A stretch of DNA of 64,000 bases. It comes from Synechocystis sp. PCC 7338 (GTDB taxonomy: Bacteria > Cyanobacteriota > Cyanobacteriia > Cyanobacteriales > Microcystaceae). The position numbers and the translations under genes were made by a program. The notes below the pieces were generated by a model, which was not told the origin of the DNA, did no database searches, and saw nothing but the letters and a program-made list of their open reading frames with translations. The DNA lies in the NCBI RefSeq assembly GCF_018282115.1, contig NZ_CP054306.1, positions 3,023,488 through 3,087,487 on the forward strand. Reading direction: 5' to 3'. Below are positions 47,069 to 55,441 of the stretch, one piece after another (position 1 is the stretch's first letter; every line of letters begins with the position of its first letter).

Positions 47069-47119
47069 GCCGATAGGCGGGGGATTAGGAATCGTAATCT
47101 ATCATTTTAAGATTTAGTA

Positions 47120-48325
47120 TTAGGGGGTAAATTCAGCTAGTTTGCTCAATAAATGCTCAATTTCCTCTTCATTGGTGATGTAGTGGCAACAGGCCCGGAT
47201 GCAGTCAGGGTCAGCAATGGTGCGGAGATAAATGCGTTGCTCCTCCAGTTTCTGGACGATCGCCCGGTGGCCTAGGGGAGAATCTACCGTGAAGGAGACC
47301 AAACCTGCTTGGGGAGCCGATGTGGCCAAACAACGAACGTGGGGTAACTGGTTTAAGCCCTGCCACAGTAGTTGACTGCGTTGACAGATTGCTTGGTAAC
47401 GCTCCTGGGCGGTGCCTTGCCGTTGGTGTAACTGGAGAGCGGCTAATAGACCGGCATATTGGGGATAGGCGGAGGTGGCCACTTCAAACCGTTTGCCCCC
47501 TTCGGCCCAGCCAGTGGGTTCCCCTTTCGTACCATAAGTAATACTACGCCAGCCCACATAGGTCGGGTTAATTTCCCCCAAGCGTGCGGCGATCGCCGTG
47601 CCTTTGGCATCGCCATGGATATACAGCCCCCCCACTCCAGCGGGGCCGGCAAACCACTTATGGCCCGTAAAGGCGTAATAGTCCACCTCTAGCTGGGAAA
47701 AATCTAGGGGTAAGGAACCAGCTGATTGGGCTCCGTCCACTAAGACCCGCACTGGATAATCCCCTTGGTGGCGGCGGCAAACGGCCATGATTTCTGCCAG
47801 GGGCAACACCTGCCCCGTGTTCCAAAGTAAATGGCTGAGAATGACCAAGCGGGTTTTTGGCTCCAAATGATCAGCTAAAACTGCGGTTGCATCCCCCTGG
47901 TTTAAGGTCTCTGCCACCGGAAAAAAGCGGTATGTAATGCCAAACCGAGCGGCGATCGCCTGGACAATGGCAATGATGCCGGGATGTTCACAGTCGGTGA
48001 GCAAGATTTCATCGCCCTGGTGCCAGTCAATGCCCCAAAGCACAATGTCACAGCCAGTGGTGACGTTATCGGTGATGGTGATTGTGTTGGGATTAACGTT
48101 AAAAGTTTCCCCCAAAGCTTGGCGGAGTTCGGCAATTAACTGCTGAATGTACTGGTTAGCCGCAATGGAAAAGGGGCCATTTTCCTGGAGATAGCCATAC
48201 ATGGCCATAATTGCTTCTAAGGCTACGGTGGGTAAAATACCCTGGCCGCCAAAATTGAAATAGGTTTTATTTGTTAAGCCAGGGAATTGGTGGCGATCGG
48301 GCATCAGGTTCACAGGGTCAGCCAT
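47120..48325 (-). CDS. L-cysteine/cystine C-S lyase (NifS-like, C-DES type)
   Basis: A 401-residue PLP enzyme of aminotransferase class V. Lys223 in FTGHKWFAGPAG binds PLP; HPGIIAIVQAIA and RVLVDGAQSAGSLPLD give the cofactor-binding His and Asp. The N-terminus YFNFGGQGILPTVALEAI matches the Synechocystis cystine lyase C-DES, which splits cystine to cysteine persulfide, pyruvate and ammonia and can support iron-sulfur assembly. Unlike cysteine desulfurases, the cysteine residues near the C-terminus are PDCIRACCHYI. Length and catalytic Lys position agree with the characterised enzyme as I recall it. Confidence 0.9.
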   Translation of the reverse strand: MADPVNLMPDRHQFPGLTNKTYFNFGGQGILPTVALEAIMAMYGYLQENGPFSIAANQYIQQLIAELRQALGETFNVNPNTITITDNVTTGCDIVLWGIDWHQGDEILLTDCEHPGIIAIVQAIAARFGITYRFFPVAETLNQGDATAVLADHLEPKTRLVILSHLLWNTGQVLPLAEIMAVCRRHQGDYPVRVLVDGAQSAGSLPLDFSQLEVDYYAFTGHKWFAGPAGVGGLYIHGDAKGTAIAARLGEINPTYVGWRSITYGTKGEPTGWAEGGKRFEVATSAYPQYAGLLAALQLHQRQGTAQERYQAICQRSQLLWQGLNQLPHVRCLATSAPQAGLVSFTVDSPLGHRAIVQKLEEQRIYLRTIADPDCIRACCHYITNEEEIEHLLSKLAEFTP

Positions 48326-48436
48326 TGGTTGGGGGTAACATCAACAAAATACTTTAACAAAACCCTAAAGTTCCCCCAAGAACATGGGAAAATGCCCCCC
48401 AAGTCCAATCGTTAATAATGCCCCCAAATTCCGCCC

Positions 48437-49981
48437 TTGAACTTTCCTGCTCTTAATAATGATCGCAAATATTTACTGCTACTCACGGGAGCGGCCCTGA
48501 TTCTGGCGATCGCCGGCTTGGGTAATGTGCCCCTGCGGGATTTTGACGAAGGTTATTACGCTACTACAGCCCAAGATACTTACCTCAGGGGAGATTGGCG
48601 TTTTCCCACCTATCTAGGACAACCCTTTTTATCCAAACCACCTCTGATTACTTGGTTAGTGATGGGCAGTTACCATCTGCTGGGCATCAGTGAATTTACC
48701 TCCCGTTTACCATTGGCTCTGGGGGCGGCCCTGGCAGTGCCTTTGTTATATCTAGTGGGTAAGGAAATTTTTTCTGCCCCTAAAGCGGCCTTGTGGAGCA
48801 GTTCGATCTTGTTAACCCTGCTTCCCACTGCTCGTTTAGGTCGTTTAACCATGTTGGATGGGGTGATTAATACCTGTTTGCTCTGGTCCTTACTTTGTTT
48901 GCTGCGGGGACGGAAACAGCCCCATTGGTTAGCGGGCATCGGCATTGGTTTAGCATTAATTGCCTTAGCGAAAGGATTGTTGGTGCTGGCCTTGGCCATG
49001 TTGTTGGGAATTTTAATTCTCTGGTTGGGGGCCGGTCAGATTTTTCAACGCTGGCAATTGTGGTTAGGGCTGGCGATCAGTTTTGCCCCCGTGTTGTGGT
49101 GGTACCAACTGCAATTTGCTCAGTATGGGGAAACCTTCTGGCAAATTCATTTTGAGTTCCATAGTTTTAACCGAGTTACCCAGGAATTAGAGGGCAATAC
49201 GGGGCCCCCTTGGTATTACCTGTTGGAAATTGCGAAATACACCGCTCCCTGGTTATTTTTCCTAGTTCCCGCCATAGTAATGACCATCAAACAATGGCGA
49301 GAGGACTGGGCTAAGGTAGCCATCATTTTTGGCTTGGGCTTTTTGGCAATTATTTCCGCTATGGGTACTAAATTGCCTTGGTACGTCCTTCCCTGCTATC
49401 CCTTTTTTGCTCTCATGGGGGGGCACTATCTGGCGGATTTACAAAATCGTCAGCGTTACCCTCTGCTAATTGGTTATCTACTGGCTTTCACCGCCGGGGT
49501 CGGCTTGGTGGGGGGGCTATACGCTGGCCTCACTGAGCGAAGACCAGTGATCATCATCATGGGACTAGCGTTATTTATCGGCGTGGGATGGAGTGCCAGG
49601 CAATATCTGAACCATTCTGCCAAATTTGTTAAAACCTTGGTGGTGAGTTTATATGTAACTCTCCTATTTCTTTTTTCCAGCCCCCTCTGGAATTGGGAAG
49701 TGAACGAGGCTTTTGCTGTTAAACCGGTGGGGGAATTAATTAAACAGGCCACTTCCGTGAATACTCCCGTTTATACTTCCTTTGCCTATAGCCGCCCCAG
49801 TTTAGATTTCTACGGCGATCGCCAGGTGATTGCGATGAATGATGACCAGTTACGCACCAAGGCGGAGGAAGGAAATTATTTATTGCTCGACCAAGATGCC
49901 CAGGGACGGTTGGCCCTGCCTGGTCTACAACCACGGGGGCAAGCGGGGGACTTTAGTTTATTTTTTAGTCCTGGGGAATAG
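48437..49981 (+). CDS. ArnT-like (PMT/GT39-family) glycosyltransferase
   Basis: A 514-residue polytopic protein. After the first helix comes GLGNVPLRDFDEGYYATTAQ, where the Asp/Glu in RDFDEG is the catalytic loop of lipid-linked sugar transferases. PFLSKPPLITWLVMGSYHLL is the next conserved stretch, and about eleven further helices follow. It should move a sugar from a polyprenyl phosphate to a lipid or protein in the periplasm. No ATG is available before the domain, so the start is probably the TTG at 48437. An in-frame ATG inside would cut off the first helix. Confidence 0.87.
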   Translation: MNFPALNNDRKYLLLLTGAALILAIAGLGNVPLRDFDEGYYATTAQDTYLRGDWRFPTYLGQPFLSKPPLITWLVMGSYHLLGISEFTSRLPLALGAALAVPLLYLVGKEIFSAPKAALWSSSILLTLLPTARLGRLTMLDGVINTCLLWSLLCLLRGRKQPHWLAGIGIGLALIALAKGLLVLALAMLLGILILWLGAGQIFQRWQLWLGLAISFAPVLWWYQLQFAQYGETFWQIHFEFHSFNRVTQELEGNTGPPWYYLLEIAKYTAPWLFFLVPAIVMTIKQWREDWAKVAIIFGLGFLAIISAMGTKLPWYVLPCYPFFALMGGHYLADLQNRQRYPLLIGYLLAFTAGVGLVGGLYAGLTERRPVIIIMGLALFIGVGWSARQYLNHSAKFVKTLVVSLYVTLLFLFSSPLWNWEVNEAFAVKPVGELIKQATSVNTPVYTSFAYSRPSLDFYGDRQVIAMNDDQLRTKAEEGNYLLLDQDAQGRLALPGLQPRGQAGDFSLFFSPGE

Positions 49982-50240
49982 TGGTCATTAAGGCGACGAA
50001 CCTATCGCTAAAATCCCCCCCCTCCATTAAACGACCCTTGAAGTAAGGAATTACAAAGGGTAGACCATAAATTATTGATGATGTTATTTATGTAGTGAAA
50101 AATTAACGATAAATTAAGTATTTTATGCCCCTGTTTTCATTGCTTGTATAACACTACCGACAAGTATGACTTATCAAATTGTCTAGTTTATCGACTAGGT
50201 GTTGATCATATGACATGTATATTTTTGTTAATAGTCCTCG

Positions 50241-50669
50241 ATGACACAACAAGACATAGCGGAAGATGCCGCTCTTATCCGTCGCATTTATCTCGATCGG
50301 GATTTTCCCGCAGGAAATGTAGCGGTTGCCGAATTATACTTTCCTGATGGTAGATGTTTTGGGATGGGAGCCACATCAAGAGCGATGAGTCCAGCACCAA
50401 AGCCTATCCCACGCTCCCAAGGGGGAATTTTTGAACCCAGTATGGATTCCCACAGTGATCGCATAATGGATACTGATGCCGAGTATAAGGTTCTGTCGGC
50501 AATTGCTGATGTTTTGGAGACCCATTACAATCAAGATATTCAGGGTAAGCTTTATCTGTACACGGAGAGGCAATCCTGCGAAAGTTGTCAACAGGTGCTC
50601 CAGCAGTTCAATCAGAAATTTCCTAATATTGAGGTTGAAATTGAATGGAGCTATCCTTATCCTCCCTAA
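50241..50669 (+). CDS. Stand-alone toxin-type deaminase domain
   Basis: A 142-residue protein resembling the BURPS668_1122-type deaminase toxins of the AID/APOBEC-like superfamily. Residues 24-47 (AGNVAVAELYFPDGRCFGMG) are the typical N-terminal hairpin; MDTDAEYKVLSAIAD carries the acidic motif with Glu81 where other deaminases have H/C-A-E; and LYTERQSCESCQQVLQQF carries the zinc-binding Cys113 and Cys116. It ends in IEVEIEWSYPYPP. Such domains normally sit at the end of large secreted toxins; here an in-frame TAG lies nine bases before the ATG, so no carrier is attached. The downstream gene at 50714 could be the immunity protein. Substrate (base or nucleotide) unknown. Confidence 0.75.
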   Translation: MTQQDIAEDAALIRRIYLDRDFPAGNVAVAELYFPDGRCFGMGATSRAMSPAPKPIPRSQGGIFEPSMDSHSDRIMDTDAEYKVLSAIADVLETHYNQDIQGKLYLYTERQSCESCQQVLQQFNQKFPNIEVEIEWSYPYPP

Positions 50670-50713
50670 ATTTCTATTTAAGCTACATTGATCTATCTAC
50701 CAGTTAGTAAATA

Positions 50714-51448
50714 ATGACGGCTATTTTAGTTCGTTCTCATCAATCAGAAGTAAAGTATTTCCAGCAAGTGCCTGATGGTTTGCAGGTCGCTATTCAGCAG
50801 GTCAGCGAATGGCGTTACCGAGAGTTGTATGAAGAGAATCCAACCCCAGGACTCAGTCTAAAGGAAGCTTTAAGAACTGTTTTAGAGAAATTAAATCAAT
50901 TTAGTCAAAATTCCCGATTTAGTTATTTTTGTTTGGCGATGATTTTGGGATTAACAGTTCGACCTACCGTACGCTGTTATTTACCTAATGAAAGTTTTAC
51001 ACGACTTTTTTTTCAAGAATTATTTCACAGTTTTTTTGAACAAAAAAAAGTTGAGGATTTTAAGGGCTACTATGAACCTTTTTTGGGGAAATATCAAGCA
51101 TTGGATGAAGCTATATTGGTATTGGAGAAAATGTTACAGGTCAGTGATCCGTTACAAGCCGGTAGCAAGTTACTCGATATATCAGAAATTTGTTTGGAAG
51201 GTTATGCTATTTTTCCTGGGTCAGCCGAGCGACGGAAGCTCTTTGATTGGTGGTTATTAGAGGCTATTCCTGCGGCTTGTTTACAAATTTTTCCAAGTCA
51301 TATTTACACAATTAAGGGTTTGGGACAGAGGCAGGAGTCGCTAAAACGGTTACGGTCTTATTTCTGGGCTGTAGTTCGTCAGGAGCGAGAAAAAAAATTA
51401 AATGATAGTGGCTCTCTGGAAAATTTATTGGCCTTTATGGCTGGCTAG
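50714..51448 (+). CDS. Uncharacterised protein, possible partner of the deaminase
   Basis: A 244-residue, mainly helical protein with no signal peptide or enzyme motif that I recognise. Segments such as LTVRPTVRCYLPNESFTRLF, FEQKKVEDFKGYYEPFLGKY and SAERRKLFDWWLLEAIPAAC are rich in aromatic residues. It starts 44 bp after the deaminase gene on the same strand. Immunity proteins are often unrelated helical proteins encoded right after the toxin, so that is the best guess, by position only. Base composition is AT-rich compared with core genes here. Confidence 0.6.
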   Translation: MTAILVRSHQSEVKYFQQVPDGLQVAIQQVSEWRYRELYEENPTPGLSLKEALRTVLEKLNQFSQNSRFSYFCLAMILGLTVRPTVRCYLPNESFTRLFFQELFHSFFEQKKVEDFKGYYEPFLGKYQALDEAILVLEKMLQVSDPLQAGSKLLDISEICLEGYAIFPGSAERRKLFDWWLLEAIPAACLQIFPSHIYTIKGLGQRQESLKRLRSYFWAVVRQEREKKLNDSGSLENLLAFMAG

Positions 51449-51489
51449 GATTTTTTTATTGTACTCCCAGACTGATTTGCCTAGCGAAG

Positions 51490-51579
51490 ATGGAATTAGA
51501 ATTGACTGAATTACCGAATCGCAAGGTTGATTTGGAAACGGCAGAGGATCTAAGTCCCCATTTTGCCAAGAAATTATAG
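51490..51579 (+). pseudogene. Remnant of an MNT-type nucleotidyltransferase antitoxin
   Basis: A 29-residue reading MELELTELPNRKVDLETAED ending KKL resembles the C-terminal segment of MNT-domain proteins (the G-R-K-V-D-L-x-T-x-E-D-L type). The nucleotidyltransferase core with its G-S-x-A-R-G motif is missing upstream. No HEPN partner is nearby. It is therefore read as a relic of a HEPN/MNT pair that lost most of its sequence. Confidence 0.5.
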
Positions 51580-51604
51580 CATCAGCAATGAGGCAATATG
51601 TTTG

Positions 51605-52111
51605 TCATTGATGACCGTACTTTTCTTCTGCTGTATTTAAAATATCGACATACAAATCCTGACTGACTCGAAAACCAGCTTCCATAATTAGTGCATCCAT
51701 CACCGGACGAACCAATGGAATTAATCCTCGGTGTTTTGCAACTAATAAAATGCCTAACACTCCAGTAATTGCTAATCCCCGGCGGGTGGCTTCGCGCCGT
51801 CCTAAACGTTCATCAATCAACAATTCATTTGCGTTAATTTCCAATGCCAAAGCGATCGCCTCTGCCTCTCCCCGATCTAACAAATAATCATTTCGTAACT
51901 CGACAATAAGTTCTAGATTTGTAGACCGCTGAACTTTAATCCAATCTAAGGACAACACCGCAGTAATTCGCGAATCTTCACCTTCAGCTTTGGATAACTT
52001 ATCTGCTACTGCCTGGGGAATCACAACAGTGTTGTAAATCTCCTTCAACAAAAATAAACAATCTACCAATGCCAAATTGCTCAGAGGAGAGGTGTCACTG
52101 ATTATAATCAT
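51605..52111 (-). CDS. PIN-domain toxin (DUF3368)
   Basis: A 168-residue PIN-fold protein: MIIISDTSPLSNLALVDCLF has the first acidic residue, LLDRGEAEAIALALEINANE the second and ELLIDERLGRREATRRG the third, followed by VLGILLVAKHRGLIPLVRPV, typical of DUF3368. These are predicted RNases. The start overlaps the upstream antitoxin stop by four bases (52108-52111). Length is normal. Target RNA unknown. Confidence 0.9.
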   Translation of the reverse strand: MIIISDTSPLSNLALVDCLFLLKEIYNTVVIPQAVADKLSKAEGEDSRITAVLSLDWIKVQRSTNLELIVELRNDYLLDRGEAEAIALALEINANELLIDERLGRREATRRGLAITGVLGILLVAKHRGLIPLVRPVMDALIMEAGFRVSQDLYVDILNTAEEKYGHQ

Positions 52112-52353
52112 AACCAGCCTTTTTTCTGGAGATACTGTAAATTTTCCTGAAATTCAGCCACATCATAGTGGACACAGATACGGCGATCGCCAAGTAAGCG
52201 TTGCAACCGAATTTGGTTTATCCCTAATAGTTCGCTTGCTTTTCCGAGGCTGATTTTATCTTGCTGAAATAACAAAATCACAATTTCCAACAAAAGATCG
52301 AATTCAGTCAAGCCACTGGCCTTCAGAATTTCATCTGAAATTACTAAACTCAT
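52108..52353 (-). CDS. UPF0175 family antitoxin
   Basis: An 81-residue protein: LTEFDLLLEIVILLFQQDKI, then SLGKASELLGINQIRLQRLL is the UPF0175 helix-turn-helix-like core, and ICVHYDVAEFQENLQYL the toxin-contacting tail. UPF0175 proteins are regular partners of DUF3368 PIN toxins in cyanobacteria. It overlaps the toxin start by four bases. It probably also represses its own promoter, which should lie in the 70 bp upstream. Confidence 0.88.
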   Translation of the reverse strand: MSLVISDEILKASGLTEFDLLLEIVILLFQQDKISLGKASELLGINQIRLQRLLGDRRICVHYDVAEFQENLQYLQKKGWL

Positions 52354-52425
52354 ACTTGTTTTGCTTCCTTTGCTAAATAATAGGCTTTTGTCTCTACCAT
52401 AGCCGAAAACCCGAGAATAACGATC

Positions 52426-52585
52426 CTAAGCATCGGCGATCGGCCTCCTCTTCACCAAACAATTGAAGCTGAGTACAAGGCGATCACCAGCATAATCCCT
52501 AGCCTTTTTATCCTTATGTTGGGGGCCATCAATCTGGAGAATGACACACTTACCCTGATGGAAGATCAAAAAGTCAACTTGCCAT
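52426..52585 (-). pseudogene. Nuclease-like protein fragment (DUF559-like tail)
   Basis: Read on the minus strand, the segment [20 protein letters not shown] followed by PQHKDKKARDYAGDRLVLSF resembles the core of restriction-endonuclease-like proteins in which a motif like V-D-F and an I-D-G-x-x-H precede a D-Y-A-x-D-R helix. The open frame continues upstream to 52650, but that part is antisense to an accC fragment (52586-52705) and has no resemblance. So only the C-terminal portion survives and it is joined to unrelated DNA at about 52585. Confidence 0.5.
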
Positions 52586-52705
52586 GGGGAAAAACTCCGC
52601 TTCCGCCAAGGGGACATACAAATCCGGGAATACGTCATCGAATGTCGCATTAACGCTGAAGATCCAAAACAAAACTTCCGGCCTCACCCAGGCAGAATCA
52701 GCGGG
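52586..52705 (+). pseudogene. accC: Fragment of biotin carboxylase gene (accC)
   Basis: Forty codons read [20 protein letters not shown] then [20 protein letters not shown], the biotin carboxylase segment with the diagnostic E-C-R-I-N-A-E-D-P and P-G-R-I-x-G motifs. There is no start, no ATP-grasp domain and no continuation; beyond 52705 the frame runs into unrelated residues and stops at about 52746. It is therefore a translocated piece of an accC gene, not a gene. It abuts a nuclease-like fragment on the opposite strand. Confidence 0.7.
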
Positions 52706-52772
52706 GCAACAAATAGATTTATTTCTTGGGCAGATCGCATAGGCTAGTAGTGTTCATCAACACTCAAAAAAA

Positions 52773-53024
52773 ATGTTTTTTCTCGAAAATCTTGAAACTC
52801 ATGAGTTTATCACTCTTAACAAGGTTAGAAATGATGATGGCTTTTTTAGTCTTGCCTTTCCCAATGGAGCCTTAGTTTACAGGTCTGAGTATAGCCCAGA
52901 TAACCGCTTGGACTTCAATCAGGTTTTGGTTGCCCTGGGTGAAACTGCAAGGGAGCCGTGGCAAGATGATGAGGTCAGTTATGGTTTCCATTCCCAAGAC
53001 CTGTTGTCATATTTCCTAGTCTAA
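52773..53024 (+). CDS. Small hypothetical protein, 83 aa
   Basis: An 83-residue acidic protein: MFFLENLETHEFITLNKVRN, GFFSLAFPNGALVYRSEYSP, NRLDFNQVLVALGETAREPW. No family is recognised and no membrane or metal motif is seen. It starts 27 bp after the relict accC reading stops, on the same strand. Immunity proteins are often of this size and acidity, so a role next to lost toxin genes is possible, but nothing proves it. Coding quality is fair (balanced composition, clear start). Confidence 0.5.
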   Translation: MFFLENLETHEFITLNKVRNDDGFFSLAFPNGALVYRSEYSPDNRLDFNQVLVALGETAREPWQDDEVSYGFHSQDLLSYFLV

Positions 53025-53048
53025 ACAATATGCAAGGACGGCTATAAA

Positions 53049-53339
53049 TTATAGCCAGTTATGATCAAGTGCTTCATTTAAAGAGGTTTTTATTCGGTCA
53101 TTTTTATTTTGCAAGCTTAAATACTGTCGTGCAATTAGGCTATCCAAAACTATAAATTCCACTGTTTGGCAATAGGGACATTTTCTTTGTAGATTCATTG
53201 TTTGTCCACACTGTAAACATAAAAATAAGCTTGATGATTCCGCTGAAGGAACATTTTTAAATTCAATACAAATAAGTCTCAAGACTTTAATGATTTGTTC
53301 ATGAACAGGGTGCTGATTTTGAAATTTAATTAGGGGCAT
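53049..53339 (-). CDS. Small protein with zinc-ribbon-like cysteine pairs
   Basis: A 96-residue protein with a C-x2-C pair in FLCLQCGQTM and another in RKCPYCQTVE about ten residues later, the layout of a zinc ribbon. The N-terminal part (HEQIIKVLRLICIEFKNV) is helical and the C-terminal part (DRIKTSLNEALDHNWL) is charged. No family is recognised. It lies just downstream of the seven-gene AAA/Hsp70 run on the same strand, 97 bp after the 594-residue protein, so it could be its last member. Confidence 0.5.
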   Translation of the reverse strand: MPLIKFQNQHPVHEQIIKVLRLICIEFKNVPSAESSSLFLCLQCGQTMNLQRKCPYCQTVEFIVLDSLIARQYLSLQNKNDRIKTSLNEALDHNWL

Positions 53340-53435
53340 ATGTCTTATTTGAACTATAATGCAGTGGTTTACAAATTTAAACTAATAGAGTTTAATTAAT
53401 GATATGGTCTTAAAAGAGTGATTTCTAATATCATA

Positions 53436-55220
53436 TCATTCAATTTCAATGTTGAATGTTTCATCACTGTTAAATTCGTACAAATCTGATTCTATTTCAA
53501 TATCAAAACTAGAATTTAGTACAAGTAAGCTATATATAAAATTTAGCCATTCTTTTTCGTTACTGGTGTACATTCCCGAATTTAAATGCCGTTTAATAAC
53601 ATCAGCTTTACTTGGATTAATCTTATTAATTGGGCATAACATAGAGTCTATATTTAGCGTTATTTTTTCCCTTGTTTCATTGTTTTTAAAGATAATCAAT
53701 CTTGAATCATCACTTATTCCGTCTACGTTGAAATTTAGATCAATATCAATTTCTATTTTCTCTGTATGACAGATTTTATTATTTTCAATATTCAAAAAAG
53801 TAACGTCTAAATAATGACCTTGATCTAAATAATGACAGAATAATATTATAAAATTTTGACATACTCTGATCGACCAAACATTATTAACAATATCGATTTT
53901 TTTATTATACTTTAAGTACTGTTTTGTATCTACATTATAGATAGATAATACCGTGTCAATGAGAATTAATAACCTTTGATTTTCTGACCAAAAAAAATGT
54001 AAGTTTTCAAACCCATATTTCAAGTTGACTGAAGTTCTAGTTTCTTCATTTTTTTTATCTGTTAAATTTTTCTGAACTAACATTGTTACTTTAGAAGTTC
54101 TTGAGCTTTTTATGTAATACCCTCCATAGTCATATTCATAATCATAATGGGTTATTTTTTTTGTTTCTATACTTACCTCATCTATAATTGATGCTGTGTA
54201 TATGGATGTTTGAGAATCTTTGTTTTTATCCCATACATCTTTCGTAGATCTTAGATGTAGTAGCTCCATTTTTTTGAAAGATACTGGTATTTGATAAACC
54301 AATTTTTCGTTAGTTGTGACTACTTTATTGTATGTGCCGATACAAATGAAGGGTATTTGATTTATATCAAAAGACTTTATTGATATTTTCATCGCTTGTT
54401 CACTGAGATTCATGAATTGTAAATTTGTTAGAATTTTTAAACCATTTTTGGTTGGCTGCCAATTGTTTTCTTTGAAGCAAATAAAAACTAGATACGAGAC
54501 CCATGCCGGAGCTTGGTAAACTAACTGCAACATTTCTGAAAACTGTCGATTATCTTTTAAATGATTTAATGTTGCATGCCATTCATTAATTACCATCCTA
54601 TCTTTGTCTTTTGAAATAAAGTTTAGTACTTCTACCCAGCCTAATTTTCTGGCTTTTCTTACAATATTTTTACGAACTAATAATTCAGACGACAAATACA
54701 CTGTTTCTAAAATTGATTTATCAAAATCGATTTGATTGTATTTATCCCATTCTTCTCGAAGAAAATGAAACAATGTTCTATACTCAATATTTGATGATTG
54801 ATAATTAGCTTTTTGAATGCACTGATATGCAACTTGGTTGTTTTCAACTATATAAAGATAGAATAAATAATCAATAATTTTTTGATTAAAAAGAGCGATA
54901 CTTATATTTCTAGCTCTTTGAGCGATTTCTCTATCTTGATCGTCAAAAAGATCTAATATCAATTTTATTAACTGAGGATTTTTTTGGATATTTTCTTCGA
55001 TTTTGTTAACCTTTAAAAATGTTAATACTCTGATATTATCTGGGCGAGTAGCTACATATCCTGCTTGAACTAAAATTTTTGTTAATTGTTCATTTCTTGT
55101 TTCTGCCCATTTTTGACAAAATAAATTAATTGCTTCGTCAGAACTTAATTTTGTAAGTAATTTGGAAGCATATTTAAATTGAGTTTTTTGCGATATTACA
55201 ATATTTATCAAAGAATCCAT
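53436..55220 (-). CDS. AT-rich 594-aa protein, helical repeats plus beta-rich domain
   Basis: A large soluble protein of unknown family. Residues 1-290 are helical with repeat-like pairs (YASKLLTKLSSDEAINLFCQ, IKLILDLFDDQDREIAQRAR) that resemble HEAT/ARM-type solenoids. Residues 300-594 are beta-rich and may be a propeller-like domain, with a tyrosine-rich insert (KITHYDYEYDYGGYYIKSSR). The codons are strongly AT-biased relative to neighbours, pointing to acquired DNA. It overlaps the upstream 73-residue gene by 13 bp and is the last large gene of the AAA/Hsp70 run. I infer an adaptor or sensor for that system. Confidence 0.75.
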   Translation of the reverse strand: MDSLINIVISQKTQFKYASKLLTKLSSDEAINLFCQKWAETRNEQLTKILVQAGYVATRPDNIRVLTFLKVNKIEENIQKNPQLIKLILDLFDDQDREIAQRARNISIALFNQKIIDYLFYLYIVENNQVAYQCIQKANYQSSNIEYRTLFHFLREEWDKYNQIDFDKSILETVYLSSELLVRKNIVRKARKLGWVEVLNFISKDKDRMVINEWHATLNHLKDNRQFSEMLQLVYQAPAWVSYLVFICFKENNWQPTKNGLKILTNLQFMNLSEQAMKISIKSFDINQIPFICIGTYNKVVTTNEKLVYQIPVSFKKMELLHLRSTKDVWDKNKDSQTSIYTASIIDEVSIETKKITHYDYEYDYGGYYIKSSRTSKVTMLVQKNLTDKKNEETRTSVNLKYGFENLHFFWSENQRLLILIDTVLSIYNVDTKQYLKYNKKIDIVNNVWSIRVCQNFIILFCHYLDQGHYLDVTFLNIENNKICHTEKIEIDIDLNFNVDGISDDSRLIIFKNNETREKITLNIDSMLCPINKINPSKADVIKRHLNSGMYTSNEKEWLNFIYSLLVLNSSFDIEIESDLYEFNSDETFNIEIE

Positions 55221-55429
55221 ATCTGATTCTGAGCCGTTGTTTGCTTCATTAAAAAAAATCTAATTTTCTCTCTTGGTTGTGTAAATGTGCACCATATAAC
55301 TATATAAAATAGTACAGGAATAACGAATATTATCCAACCACTTTCAATTAGAGCTGCAGTTAGAAATAGTGTAAATATTATTAGGAAAATTAAACATCCA
55401 CATCCTAAGCAGCCAAAAATAACTTCCAT
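55208..55429 (-). CDS. Small cysteine-rich membrane protein, 73 aa
   Basis: A 73-residue protein with two membrane helices (CLIFLIIFTLFLTAALI and WIIFVIPVLFYIVIWCTF) and an N-terminal FGCLGCGCL cluster of three cysteines in close spacing. The C-terminal 23 residues are polar and basic (REKIRFFLMKQTT). It lies 12 bp after the Ycf46-like gene and overlaps the next gene by 13 bp. It could anchor the system to the membrane. AT-rich. No family is recognised. Confidence 0.6.
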   Translation of the reverse strand: MEVIFGCLGCGCLIFLIIFTLFLTAALIESGWIIFVIPVLFYIVIWCTFTQPREKIRFFLMKQTTAQNQIWIL

Positions 55430-55441
55430 TACATTACCTGT

